Shown here in pieces: positions 8,336-15,413 of a stretch of DNA of 39,863 nt; the first letter of the stretch is position 1; the number at the start of each line of letters is the position of its first letter. The position numbers were made by a program, and so were the translations under genes. The DNA comes from RGIG6353 sp964650465 (lineage in GTDB: Bacteria; Bacillota; Clostridia; Oscillospirales; SIG627). Location of the stretch: contig CAZYTA010000022.1 in NCBI GenBank assembly GCA_964650465.1, positions 1-39,863 of the forward strand, read 5' to 3'. The notes under the pieces are model-generated. The model saw only the letters and a list, made by a program, of their open reading frames with translations, was not told the origin of the DNA and did not search any database.

Positions 8336-11008
8336 ATGACACGCATTACTAAAACAGGTAGCGGAGTAGTACTTGAAAATGACTTTTTCAGTTACTCTGT
8401 CGGTTACGATGCAAAGGTTTTATCTTTTGTTGACAAAGCAAGCGGTAATAATTACATTGCAAATAACGACAGCCCTTATTTCTGTTATCTCAACACAGAC
8501 GGAAAAGGCAGCAAAGCAAATCCCATAAACATGGAATTTGACAACGGTGTTTTTGCATTTGGTTTTATATCAGGAGCATACGTTGTAATCAAGCCCGAAG
8601 TTAAGGAAACTTATATCTCATTTGAAATAACAGATGTTTCGCATATCTGTTGTTATAATCTTGTTTTCGCCAACACAATCGTTGAGTATCCTATCACTGA
8701 AGACGAAGATATATTCGGTATGTCTACCCTTGCAATGAAAGTAAATACTCATTCTGTGTCATGGCCTTCTTACAAAGAAATGAAGGCAGGCGGCATAGTA
8801 TACTCAGAATGCGGTATCTTGGGTGCAAAGGTTGCTATACTCGGTGCTCCCATATCAAAGCACGTTGATTTCTTAAAGAACATAGCTATGGACATTCCCA
8901 AGGGAGATGCACCTGTTGCTTACGGTGTAGGCGGTCCCTGGGCAAGAGAAAACAAGGGTGAGCGCGGAGATTATATTATTATATCCGCTGCAAAGCCCGA
9001 GCAGCTTGCAAACGACCTTAAGATGTATACCGATCTCAACGTTGACCAGCTCGACTTTCACAAAGGCGCTCCTTTCCGTCAAGGTGACTTCTATTTCTTT
9101 ACAGATGAAACAGGTGAAGCTTCTGCTTTCAAAGAAAAAATGGTCAGCCAGCTCACTCCCCATAGAATAACAGCAGGTCTCCACACATACTCATTCTATA
9201 TAGCTCCCGATGCTTCCGGCATCCTTAAGGAGCCAAAGTGGCAAAAACAGCTTCTTCCTGCAGAAAAGTACGTTCTTGCAGAGGACCTCGATGCTGAAGC
9301 AACAACTCTTCTTACAGAAGAAAATACAGATATCGCTTCAAAAATAACAGGATACAGAGCTCTTGCATCGGAATACATCCTTATAGACGAGGAGCTTATC
9401 AAAATCACTCCTCTTGAAATTGGCGGAAACAGCCTCGGAACGCTTACAAGAGGATGTGCAGAAACAACACCTTCCGTCCACAAGAAGGGTGCCAAGATAA
9501 CACGTATAGCTTCTTACTACAGCGGACTTTGTCCGATAATCGACTCCGAACTCTTCTATGAAGTAGCGCGCAGAACGGCTAAGGCTTACAACGAAGGCGG
9601 CTTCGGTATGATTTATTTTGATGCGCTTGACGGAGTATCAAGACACGTTACTGACAAAAACCTTGGTTGGTACTATGCAGCTCGATTTGTGACAGAAGTT
9701 CTTAAGTACACACATGATACTCCTATTGCCGAGATGTCATACTTTGTCCCCCCCTTCTATCTTGCAAGAGGCAGAGCCGGTGCTTGGGACCATCCAAGAC
9801 GAGGATATAAGATTTGGAACACAAGTCACGTTAACAGCAACAAAAAAATGCTTGACAACTATCTTTGTGCGATACTTGGATGGTATAACCTTTATCCCAT
9901 TGCTCCCGCACACTTCCCGCCGTCAACTCATGTAAAATATGAATTCTTCGATGACATCGACCATATGGCGTCTCTTGCAGTGGCTTATGACTATGGTATG
10001 GTTTATCAAAACATTGCTCATAACACACTTGCACTCCCTGCTGTAAAGCGCAATACAGACAGATATGCGTTATACAACAAGTTGAGAAAGGAAAATTATT
10101 TTTCCGACGAAATCAGAAGCAAGGTTCGCAACGGTAAGTATGAATACGCACTTACAGATAAGGGAGAAAACAATTATTCCTTTGTAGAAAAATCATACTC
10201 TCCTAAAAAGATTATTAATATTGATGATGCTGACTTTAACACAACCTCTCATAATAATCCCTTCGGCGAGCAAAAGCCATTCATAAGATTTGAGGCATTC
10301 CCTGCTACCGACGGAAAAGATCCTATTGTAGCAATCAAGCTTGACGAAAATCTTCCTCTCAAGGAACAGACACTCAGAGCCGAATACCCTGTCCTTGATC
10401 CTCTCAAAGCCGCTGACCATTACGGCTTACACGTTAAGGTTCACGGTAACGGTTCAAATACCGATGCCATTGTTATCCGTTTACAAGGTGTTATAGAAGG
10501 TGACCACAATGCTTGTGACTACTTCATTCCCCTTAACTTCAACGGATGGAAGGATTTCTACTTGGTTGATCTTGATAACCGTGAATATGAAAATTACAAG
10601 TTTGAAGGCATAGATCAAAGCAGCTACCTTTCTTTGAGAGGTATGACTAACTTCAACAGACTCCAAACTGTACAGGTATATACCACCGGAGAATGCGATG
10701 GTGTAAAAATGTCCAACGTTGAGCTTTGTGAGTGGTATGTTAATGATGTAGTAGATCCCACCATCAAAATCGGCAACGATACTCTCACCTTCAAGTGCAC
10801 TCTCCACGGCGGTGAATACATCGAGTATGCTCAGGGCGGCGATGCAGTTATCTATGACAAGGACGGTAACGGAAGAGCAGTTGATGCAGTAATCGGCGAG
10901 GTAAACGCTCCCTCGGGTGACTTTACAGCCAAAGTATCAAGAAGCAATACAGGCAGCAATGCCAAGGTTAGACTTACCTTCGGCTTTACAGGCGAGGAAA
11001 TCAAATAA
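8336..11008 (+). CDS. Large putative glycoside hydrolase-like protein of unassigned family
   Basis: I do not recognise a named family for this 890-residue protein. It has a beta-rich N-terminal part (about 1-210), then a region with TIM-barrel-hydrolase flavour: LNVDQLDFHKG (about 233), a strand ending in GLHTYSFYIAP (about 280-290) and GGFGMIYFDALDGVS (about 422-436), which has acidic residues at a strand end. At about 345-390 an inserted beta module reads EYILIDEELIKI, LTRGC and HKKGAKITRI, resembling modules seen in phage-tail and carbohydrate-active proteins. Residues about 690-800 look like a carbohydrate-binding beta-sandwich. There is no signal peptide, so it is probably cytoplasmic. 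AAAGGAA precedes the ATG, and a terminator follows. Its setting between GH36 and GH20 genes supports a role in glycan breakdown. Confidence 0.6.
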   Translation: MTRITKTGSGVVLENDFFSYSVGYDAKVLSFVDKASGNNYIANNDSPYFCYLNTDGKGSKANPINMEFDNGVFAFGFISGAYVVIKPEVKETYISFEITDVSHICCYNLVFANTIVEYPITEDEDIFGMSTLAMKVNTHSVSWPSYKEMKAGGIVYSECGILGAKVAILGAPISKHVDFLKNIAMDIPKGDAPVAYGVGGPWARENKGERGDYIIISAAKPEQLANDLKMYTDLNVDQLDFHKGAPFRQGDFYFFTDETGEASAFKEKMVSQLTPHRITAGLHTYSFYIAPDASGILKEPKWQKQLLPAEKYVLAEDLDAEATTLLTEENTDIASKITGYRALASEYILIDEELIKITPLEIGGNSLGTLTRGCAETTPSVHKKGAKITRIASYYSGLCPIIDSELFYEVARRTAKAYNEGGFGMIYFDALDGVSRHVTDKNLGWYYAARFVTEVLKYTHDTPIAEMSYFVPPFYLARGRAGAWDHPRRGYKIWNTSHVNSNKKMLDNYLCAILGWYNLYPIAPAHFPPSTHVKYEFFDDIDHMASLAVAYDYGMVYQNIAHNTLALPAVKRNTDRYALYNKLRKENYFSDEIRSKVRNGKYEYALTDKGENNYSFVEKSYSPKKIINIDDADFNTTSHNNPFGEQKPFIRFEAFPATDGKDPIVAIKLDENLPLKEQTLRAEYPVLDPLKAADHYGLHVKVHGNGSNTDAIVIRLQGVIEGDHNACDYFIPLNFNGWKDFYLVDLDNREYENYKFEGIDQSSYLSLRGMTNFNRLQTVQVYTTGECDGVKMSNVELCEWYVNDVVDPTIKIGNDTLTFKCTLHGGEYIEYAQGGDAVIYDKDGNGRAVDAVIGEVNAPSGDFTAKVSRSNTGSNAKVRLTFGFTGEEIK

Positions 11009-11015
11009 TATTAAG

Positions 11016-11053
11016 TCAGGTTCACGGTGTTTCGCCGTGAACCTGATTATTTT
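11016..11053 (+). terminator. Terminator after the 890-residue protein gene
   Basis: A perfect 12-bp stem (11016-11027 with 11035-11046), a 7-nt loop and a T-rich tail. Confidence 0.85.
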
Positions 11054-11087
11054 CAAGACAATTGGGCATAATAATTTTATAAAACAC

Positions 11088-11116
11088 TTGAAAAAGACAT
11101 ATCTTCGTGCTATAAT
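11088..11116 (+). promoter_or_regulatory. Promoter of ssrA
   Basis: TTGAAA (11088-11093), a 17-bp spacer and TATAAT (11111-11116), ending 12 nt before the mature 5' end of tmRNA. The pre-RNA is presumably trimmed at the 5' end. Confidence 0.85.
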
Positions 11117-11128
11117 ATTTAAAAATAT

Positions 11129-11473
11129 GGGTCCGTCAAGGTTTCGACGGGGTTTTTGAAGCAAGATAAGCGGGTAGAGTCGCAGAACTTTTTAAAACTG
11201 CAAAACTTAAATATAAACGCTAACAGAAATTTAGCTGTAGCTGCCTAACTTTGGCAGCCGTCTAACCCTTGAATATCGCGGCTTGGGATTAGGCGTCACT
11301 TAGCGATGAACGTGTACCGATAAAGCTTTGAGTCGGTCCATGAATTTATGAAGCTACGCTGATATCAGTTTGTCGATGAACTGATGACTGCGGAATTTGA
11401 TCACCGACTGCACCCGGAGAAATTCTCGTGAATGAAGTTTCGGACAGGGGTTCGATTCCCCTCGGATCCACCA
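11129..11473 (+). ncRNA. ssrA: Transfer-messenger RNA (tmRNA)
   Basis: A 345-nt one-piece tmRNA that rescues stalled ribosomes and tags the unfinished protein for degradation. The 5' end GGGTCCG pairs with CGGATCC before the 3' CCA, closing the alanyl acceptor stem. GTTTCGACGGGG near the 5' end and the T-arm GGGGTTCGATTCCCC (11447-11461) are canonical. The tag reading frame runs from GCT at 11219 to TAA at 11246-11248 and gives ANRNLAVAA, ending in the expected VAA/LAA-type degron. The CCA is genome-encoded. The 3' end is also the boundary of an inserted element, and the final 17 nt recur at 15029-15045. Confidence 0.97.
11219..11248 (+). other. tmRNA tag-peptide reading frame (ANRNLAVAA)
   Basis: Nine codons plus TAA inside ssrA. 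The resume codon is GCT. The peptide ends in hydrophobic-Ala-Ala, as needed for ClpXP-type degradation. Confidence 0.88.
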
Positions 11474-11476
11474 AAA
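11460..11476 (+). repeat. att-like direct repeat, copy 1 (tmRNA 3' end)
   Basis: The 17-mer cctcggatccaccaaaa covers the last 14 nt of tmRNA plus 3 nt downstream. It recurs exactly at 15029-15045. Integrases commonly use the ssrA 3' end and regenerate it, so this is the likely left junction. Confidence 0.75.
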
Positions 11477-11478
11477 CG

Positions 11479-11512
11479 AAAAAGTACAGACGCAAGTCTG
11501 TGCTTTTTTGTT
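11479..11512 (+). terminator. Terminator downstream of tmRNA
   Basis: A 13-bp stem (11479-11491 with 11496-11508, one T-G pair), a GCAA tetraloop and a T run. Confidence 0.85.
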
Positions 11513-11559
11513 TTGTAGACATTTTGAAGGAATCGAACCCCGATAGCTACCGCCGTTAA

Positions 11560-11584
11560 AATGACAGTACAGTGTACAGTCATT
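11560..11584. other. 25-bp near-perfect palindrome
   Basis: The half-sites AATGAC and GTACA are mirrored around a single central base, with only one mismatched pair, in the gene-free remnant 11521-11637. The spacing suits a dimeric DNA-binding protein, such as an operator or a recombination arm site. No promoter is evident next to it, so the role is open. Confidence 0.4.
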
Positions 11585-11637
11585 AGGTAGGAGTTGTGAG
11601 AGCTATGCTCGAACAAACGGAAGAACGCAGTTCTTTG

Positions 11638-11659
11638 TCGATTCCCCACGGATCCACCA
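11638..11659 (+). repeat. att-like repeat, copy 2 (second tmRNA 3'-end remnant)
   Basis: These 22 bp match the tmRNA 3' end from TCGATTCCCC to the CCA with one mismatch (T to A). No tmRNA body precedes it, so it is a junction remnant and not a second gene. Confidence 0.7.
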
Positions 11660-11690
11660 TTCACTTTCACGGAAAAAGTGAAATAACAGA

Positions 11691-11736
11691 AATACAGCTC
11701 TTAGCCAACTTTACTGGCTAAGAGCTGTATTTATAT
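11691..11736 (+). terminator. Strong hairpin, likely terminator
   Basis: A perfect 17-bp stem (11691-11707 with 11715-11731), a 7-nt loop and a short T-rich tail. It may end stray transcription from the ssrA side or belong to the element end. From here to 12040 I see no gene, only AT-rich sequence in which GTGATAACT occurs twice (around 11791 and 11952). Confidence 0.6.
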
Positions 11737-12040
11737 TTCTTATAACTGAGATTACAAAAATCTATGATTTTACCAAAACTGATAAAATTAGTGATAACTA
11801 CCCGCGGAAAACAATGCATCTCCTCTCTTTCTATTTTATCTCCACTAAAAACACGCTATTACATTATTGAACTTGACTCACAAAGTAATTCTCACACAAT
11901 TACTATGCTATTGAAAGTGCAGAAATAATATTCCCGAAACATGTAAAGTCCGTGATAACTGACGGGTACTCTATGTTAATATCTTTTATCAGATAATTTC
12001 CGGAAGAAATTGTCATCAAAAATAAACAGGAGGTGGTAAT

Positions 12041-12175
12041 ATGAGGATAGAATTCTTTATAAATGAAAAAGTTATTTTTCTACTATCTTGCATAATAATG
12101 GTGCTTTTATCAAAAGATTCAAATCTCGTATTTGATTTGATGATTATAATGCATCAATTAACTATGGCAAAATAA
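12041..12175 (+). CDS. Small membrane peptide (44 residues)
   Basis: An ATG preceded by AGGAGGTGG at ideal spacing opens a 44-codon frame. The peptide has a short charged N terminus, one clear hydrophobic helix (about 11-23, IFLLSCIIMVLLS) and a second hydrophobic patch (about 29-37). A terminator-like hairpin follows 22 bp after the stop. The ribosome site is the strongest in this part of the insert, which argues for real translation. No family is recognised. A toxin-like, signalling or accessory peptide is possible, but nothing in the sequence decides between these. No convincing sigma-A promoter was found upstream. Confidence 0.55.
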   Translation: MRIEFFINEKVIFLLSCIIMVLLSKDSNLVFDLMIIMHQLTMAK

Positions 12176-12197
12176 TAGTAAAGTAACAAACATTTGG

Positions 12198-12245
12198 AAA
12201 GTCCTCAATAGCAAATTTTATCTTGCTATAGTGGACTTTTTCTTT
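12198..12245 (+). terminator. Terminator after the 44-residue peptide gene
   Basis: Two 7-bp stem segments (12198-12204 with 12233-12239, and 12208-12214 with 12223-12229) are separated by a 3x3 internal loop. A TTTTTCTTTT tail follows. Confidence 0.7.
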
Positions 12246-12408
12246 TGATTTTTGTTTATGGTAAGTAAAGCCATACCTTGACTTTGGTGACAGTTAAGCT
12301 TTTATACGTTCTTATACAACCTCTATATAGTGAAAAATATATTTTAAATTAATTTAATCTCAGCAAAATCACAACGCGACAAAACTTGGTGAAATTTTGT
12401 GCCTTGTA

Positions 12409-12437
12409 TTGACAATTCAAAAAAGACATAGTATACT
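12409..12437 (+). promoter_or_regulatory. Promoter of the structured leader RNA and SLH protease
   Basis: TTGACA (12409-12414), a 17-bp spacer and TATACT (12432-12437). The predicted start, about 7 nt downstream, coincides with 12444, the first base of the closing stem of the RNA. Confidence 0.8.
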
Positions 12438-12443
12438 TATATT

Positions 12444-12660
12444 GCCAAACTAATTAAATATGTGTTAAGAGTAGGTGTACTATCTTTATTTATAGGGATA
12501 GGTATACTCTTTTTGTGCATAATATCATCATTGAATTTGATAAAATGCAAATTCCACTTTATGATGATATTATGGTTACACCTAACTTCACATAGAATTA
12601 GTTTGGCGACTATCGGAGTTTGCGTTTTTGTGCGTCTGCTTCGGTAGGCGCACTTTTTGT
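12444..12660 (+). ncRNA. Highly structured leader or small RNA of unknown class
   Basis: The predicted transcript folds back on itself over its whole length. P1 pairs 12444-12455 with 12596-12607 (12 bp, perfect). P2 pairs 12459-12464 with 12589-12594. AAG/CTT (12467-12469 with 12586-12588) and P3 12472-12479 with 12577-12584 continue the arm. P5 pairs 12518-12531 with 12561-12574 (14 bp, perfect), and P6 pairs 12533-12539 with 12548-12554. A 38-nt one-sided bulge (12480-12517) can form a CTATC/GATAG hairpin. An alternative AAGAGTA/TACTCTT hairpin (12467-12473 with 12504-12510) followed by TTTTT would compete with P2 and P3, as in an attenuator. The RNA ends at a UUCG-capped terminator, 39 nt before the protease gene. 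I recognise no known family: there is no T-box core and no clear riboswitch signature. It may be a stand-alone sRNA or a cis-regulatory leader. Confidence 0.65.
12630..12660 (+). terminator. UUCG-tetraloop terminator between the structured RNA and the protease gene
   Basis: A 10-bp stem (12630-12639 with 12644-12653, two wobble pairs), a TTCG loop and a TTTTTGTTTTT tail. No promoter is seen between here and the ATG at 12699, so protease expression may depend on readthrough. Confidence 0.85.
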
Positions 12661-12698
12661 TTTTAAAAGTAAAAACATACTTAGAAAGGGGTATATTT

Positions 12699-14864
12699 AT
12701 GAAAAAAGCTTTATCTTTCATTTTTTTACTTGTTGCATTATGCATTCCAGCGTTAGCAGCAAATTTTTACGATTTACCAAGGGATAATTCCGAAAAGTCA
12801 CAAGCTGTATACAAATTAGCTGATGCTGGAATAGTAGGAGGATATGAAAACGGTACGTTCAGACCTAACAATCAATTAACAAGAGCTGAGTTGTGTAAAA
12901 TCGTTAATTTGATTTTTGAATTCACAACACCTGCCACATCAAATTTTGCTGATGTAAAGGATACAGATTGGTTTTACGGACATGTACTTGTTGCTAAACA
13001 AGCCGGATACATTAATGGGTTTGAAAACAACACCTTTCGCGGTAACGCAAATTTAACTCGCGAGCAAACTTGTGCAATAATTAGTCGTATCACGAAACTT
13101 GAATTAAAATCATCAAACATTGTTATCAAAGATGATGTTTCAGACTGGGCGAAAAATGATGTTTTGAAAGTTGTTTCAAATGGAATTATGCCTCTTGAAG
13201 AAAATAGTGTTTTTAGAGCTACAGAAAATATTACACGAGCTGAATTATGCATGGCGTTAGCCCGTTATGTAGAAGTTGAAAATGCAGAACCGCAATATAA
13301 GGTTTATTCCGCTGAAGAAATTAACGAACAAGCAAAAAGATATGTAGGCGAAATAACTTGTTATGACAAATCTGGCAAAGCAATATCTATCGGAACAGGT
13401 TTTGTATACACAGAGGATGGTAAAGTTATAACAAACTATCATGTAATTGATGGCTCATATTATGCTGAAATTATAATAAATGGTGTTGAATATGAAATAA
13501 AATCAGTATTAAGCTATGACGAAAATATTGATTTGGCTATATTGAAAATAGACGGGAACAAATTTGCTCATGCTGTTATCTGCGAAAAAGAACCAGAAAC
13601 AGGTAATACTGTTTTTGCGATAGGTTCATCACGCGGTCTTACAAACACATTTTCTAAAGGTATAGTTACATATTATAACAGAATTATTGATAATGTAAGC
13701 CATATTCAGCATGATGCATCGATAACTAACGGAAATTCAGGTGGTCCGTTGATTAATGAATACGGTGAAGTTATAGGAATAAATACATGGGGAATAAATG
13801 ACTCGCAAAATTAAAATTTTGCAGTTTCTGTAAGCGAACTCAAAAACTTAAACTTTGAAAATTCACTTACCCTAAATGAATTTTACAAAAAAATGCACTC
13901 CCCTAATGACATTCTTGTTAATTGGATAGAGCAAAACTACAATACAAATAGAGATGGACTTTTGTGCTATACAGTAACAAAATCTCAGTATGAATATTTT
14001 TCAATAACTTATGATAAAACCAATAATACATTGGTTATTGACTATTACATTGATTTTGGAGATGGTGATACCAGATATGTTTTGATAGACCTTAACGATT
14101 ACAAGAATGGAAAATATTACTTTGCTAACTATACCAGAGAAAATGTAGCAAAAAACGAAAGTTCAGGATATATTAATGAAAAAACTTTCACTTCAGCAAC
14201 ACAACTAGTTTTTGAAACATACGTTGGAACATATTGGACAAAAGAATCTGTTGCTGAAACGTATCACGAAGGAATCTGCCACCTACTCGGCTTTTTTGAA
14301 GACTTTTTATATGAACATAACATAGAGTTATCTTTAAAAAGTTACGGCTTTGAACTTTTTGTTGCACCCGATTGGCATCCGTATCAGGTTGTAGAAAATG
14401 ATTTTGCAAAAGTAAAAAATTATATCATAGACAATGGAAAATATTACTCCGACATATCTTCATATGGCATTTCATTGAAGGAAGATTTTGTCGATGGGGC
14501 ATACCTGTCGTGGAAAGCATATTATGACATTACTGATGAAATGATATCTTTAACTTTTGACCTGTATGACCCTTCTTATGATATAGAATATTTTACAAGT
14601 ATATTTATGACTGATTTTAATGGAATTTATGAATGGGGATATAAAGATTTTATGGGATATTCTATGAGCGGCATATTATATGCTAACACATACAACAGTA
14701 ATACACTTTTAGGATATAATTATGACAACATATATTCTTCTGCTGATGAAAAAGAAGTTCGTGAAACAGCTTCGATAATGGTAAATGATATTGCTATTTA
14801 CCTTGATAGCTTCTTTAAAAAAATAGGTGTTACCGCAGAGGATATGGGATTTAGTAATTATTGA
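12699..14864 (+). pseudogene. SLH-domain trypsin-like serine protease interrupted by an in-frame TAA
   Basis: One reading frame runs from 12699 to 14864, broken only by TAA at 13812-13814 (codon 372). The start is the ATG behind GAAAGGGG. Residues 1-20 are a signal peptide, about 21-205 hold three S-layer homology repeats (GIVGGYENGTFRPNN is typical), and about 210-371 form an HtrA/trypsin-like domain with His248 (NYHVIDG), Asp278 (ENIDLAIL) and Ser347 (NGNSGGP). After the stop the same frame continues at once as NFAVSVSELK, the usual end of this protease fold, and then an unrecognised 320-residue domain. A TTA to TAA change would explain it. The first product would lack the last protease strand. 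The Met at 13893 has no ribosome site. It would be cell-wall attached. Readthrough or a sequence error is the alternative to a pseudogene. Confidence 0.8.
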
Positions 14865-15028
14865 TAAATAGTTTGATAGCTTGTTAATATAAGGTATACC
14901 CATTCAAAATAACAAAAAAATACCCATCAAACTCAAAAACGCCATTCCCTATTAAAGCCAAGTCATGTGTCGCATCCACCTCACCACCCCAATCCTACTT
15001 CCCTATTTCGTGAACATCCCCGAGTACG

Positions 15029-15045
15029 CCTCGGATCCACCAAAA
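15029..15045 (+). repeat. att-like direct repeat, copy 3 (right end of insert)
   Basis: An exact copy of cctcggatccaccaaaa from the tmRNA 3' end, 3.57 kb downstream. The 14865-15028 stretch before it shows no gene. Confidence 0.75.
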
Positions 15046-15069
15046 ACAAAAGCTGTCAAATTTTTTTCT

Positions 15070-15126
15070 TTACGTACATCTAATATATTGACTCAAAGTG
15101 TCAAGCATGATATAATTTGTACGTAA
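15070..15126 (+). promoter_or_regulatory. Promoter with flanking TACGTA operator-like boxes
   Basis: TTGACT (15088-15093), a 17-bp spacer and TATAAT (15111-15116). The promoter is bracketed by a perfect inverted repeat: TTACGTACA at 15070-15078 and TGTACGTAA at 15118-15126, each with a palindromic TACGTA core. A smaller TTGAC/GTCAA dyad overlaps the -35. This arrangement suggests binding of a dimeric regulator at two sites with looping. The regulator is unknown. Confidence 0.7.
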
Positions 15127-15148
15127 GAAATTAGAAAGGAAAACAACT

Positions 15149-15403
15149 ATGAAACTAAAAAGCGGATTCGTAACACATGAGTCAAACGGAGAACAAATCT
15201 TGGTATCAGCAAGCGGTGAATTCAATGGTCTTGCTAAAAGTAACAAAACTGCCGCATTTATTATAAATTGCCTGAAAAACGAAACAACGGAAGATGAAAT
15301 AGTCAGCAAGATGTCAGAGATTTATGATGCCCCCAAAGAAATAATATCAAGAGATGTTCATAACATAATTGAAAAATTAAAAAGCATTAATGCAATTGAA
15401 TAG
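15149..15403 (+). CDS. PqqD-like (RiPP recognition element) small protein
   Basis: An 84-residue protein with the PqqD-family pattern: a beta-hairpin N-terminal half (KSGFVTHESNGEQILV, then GEFNGLAKSN), followed by three helices including the typical AAFIINCLKNETTEDEIV and a C-terminal helix. Stand-alone PqqD proteins usually bind the leader of a ribosomal peptide for a modifying enzyme. Here there is no radical SAM enzyme, precursor peptide or exporter next to it. The only partner is the GH20 gene, 10 bp downstream in the same transcript, whose AGGAGG overlaps this stop codon. The local function is unknown. The strong promoter and GAAAGGA site leave little doubt that it is expressed. Confidence 0.8.
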   Translation: MKLKSGFVTHESNGEQILVSASGEFNGLAKSNKTAAFIINCLKNETTEDEIVSKMSEIYDAPKEIISRDVHNIIEKLKSINAIE

Positions 15404-15413
15404 GAGGACAAAT

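Larger units (their letters stand above)
11474..15045 (+). mobile_element. ssrA-linked insert (degenerate or non-autonomous integrative element, probably two in tandem)
   Basis: The segment between tmRNA and a second exact 17-bp copy of its 3' end is visibly more AT-rich than the flanks. It carries no housekeeping gene. Its contents are a 44-residue membrane peptide, a structured RNA and a broken SLH-domain protease. A third near-copy at 11638-11659 divides it into a 0.18-kb left remnant and a 3.4-kb right part, as expected for tandem integrations at one site. No integrase or replication gene is visible, so it is either a decayed island or a satellite mobilised in trans. The direct repeat is observed; the history is inferred. 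Confidence 0.65.

Noticed and set aside
11401..11670. Minus-strand frame over the tmRNA 3' end encoding a GNRTPVR-containing peptide
   Set aside because: It is the antisense translation of the tmRNA/tRNA-like T arm, a well-known spurious peptide.
12444..12609. MITE with terminal inverted repeats
   Set aside because: The terminal 12-bp repeats could be read this way, but there is no target duplication, and the inner stems, promoter position and terminator fit an RNA gene better.
12462..12647. Hydrophobic 61-residue frame starting with GTG inside the structured RNA
   Set aside because: It has no ribosome site, it overlaps paired stems and runs into the terminator; the base pairing explains the sequence better.
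12444..12660. 6S RNA or T-box leader
   Set aside because: Size and closing stem resemble 6S RNA, but the bulge is strongly one-sided (38 nt against 2). No T-box core sequence is present.
13893..14864. Independent 323-residue gene
   Set aside because: The Met at 13893 has no ribosome site, and the frame is the direct continuation of the protease frame after the TAA.
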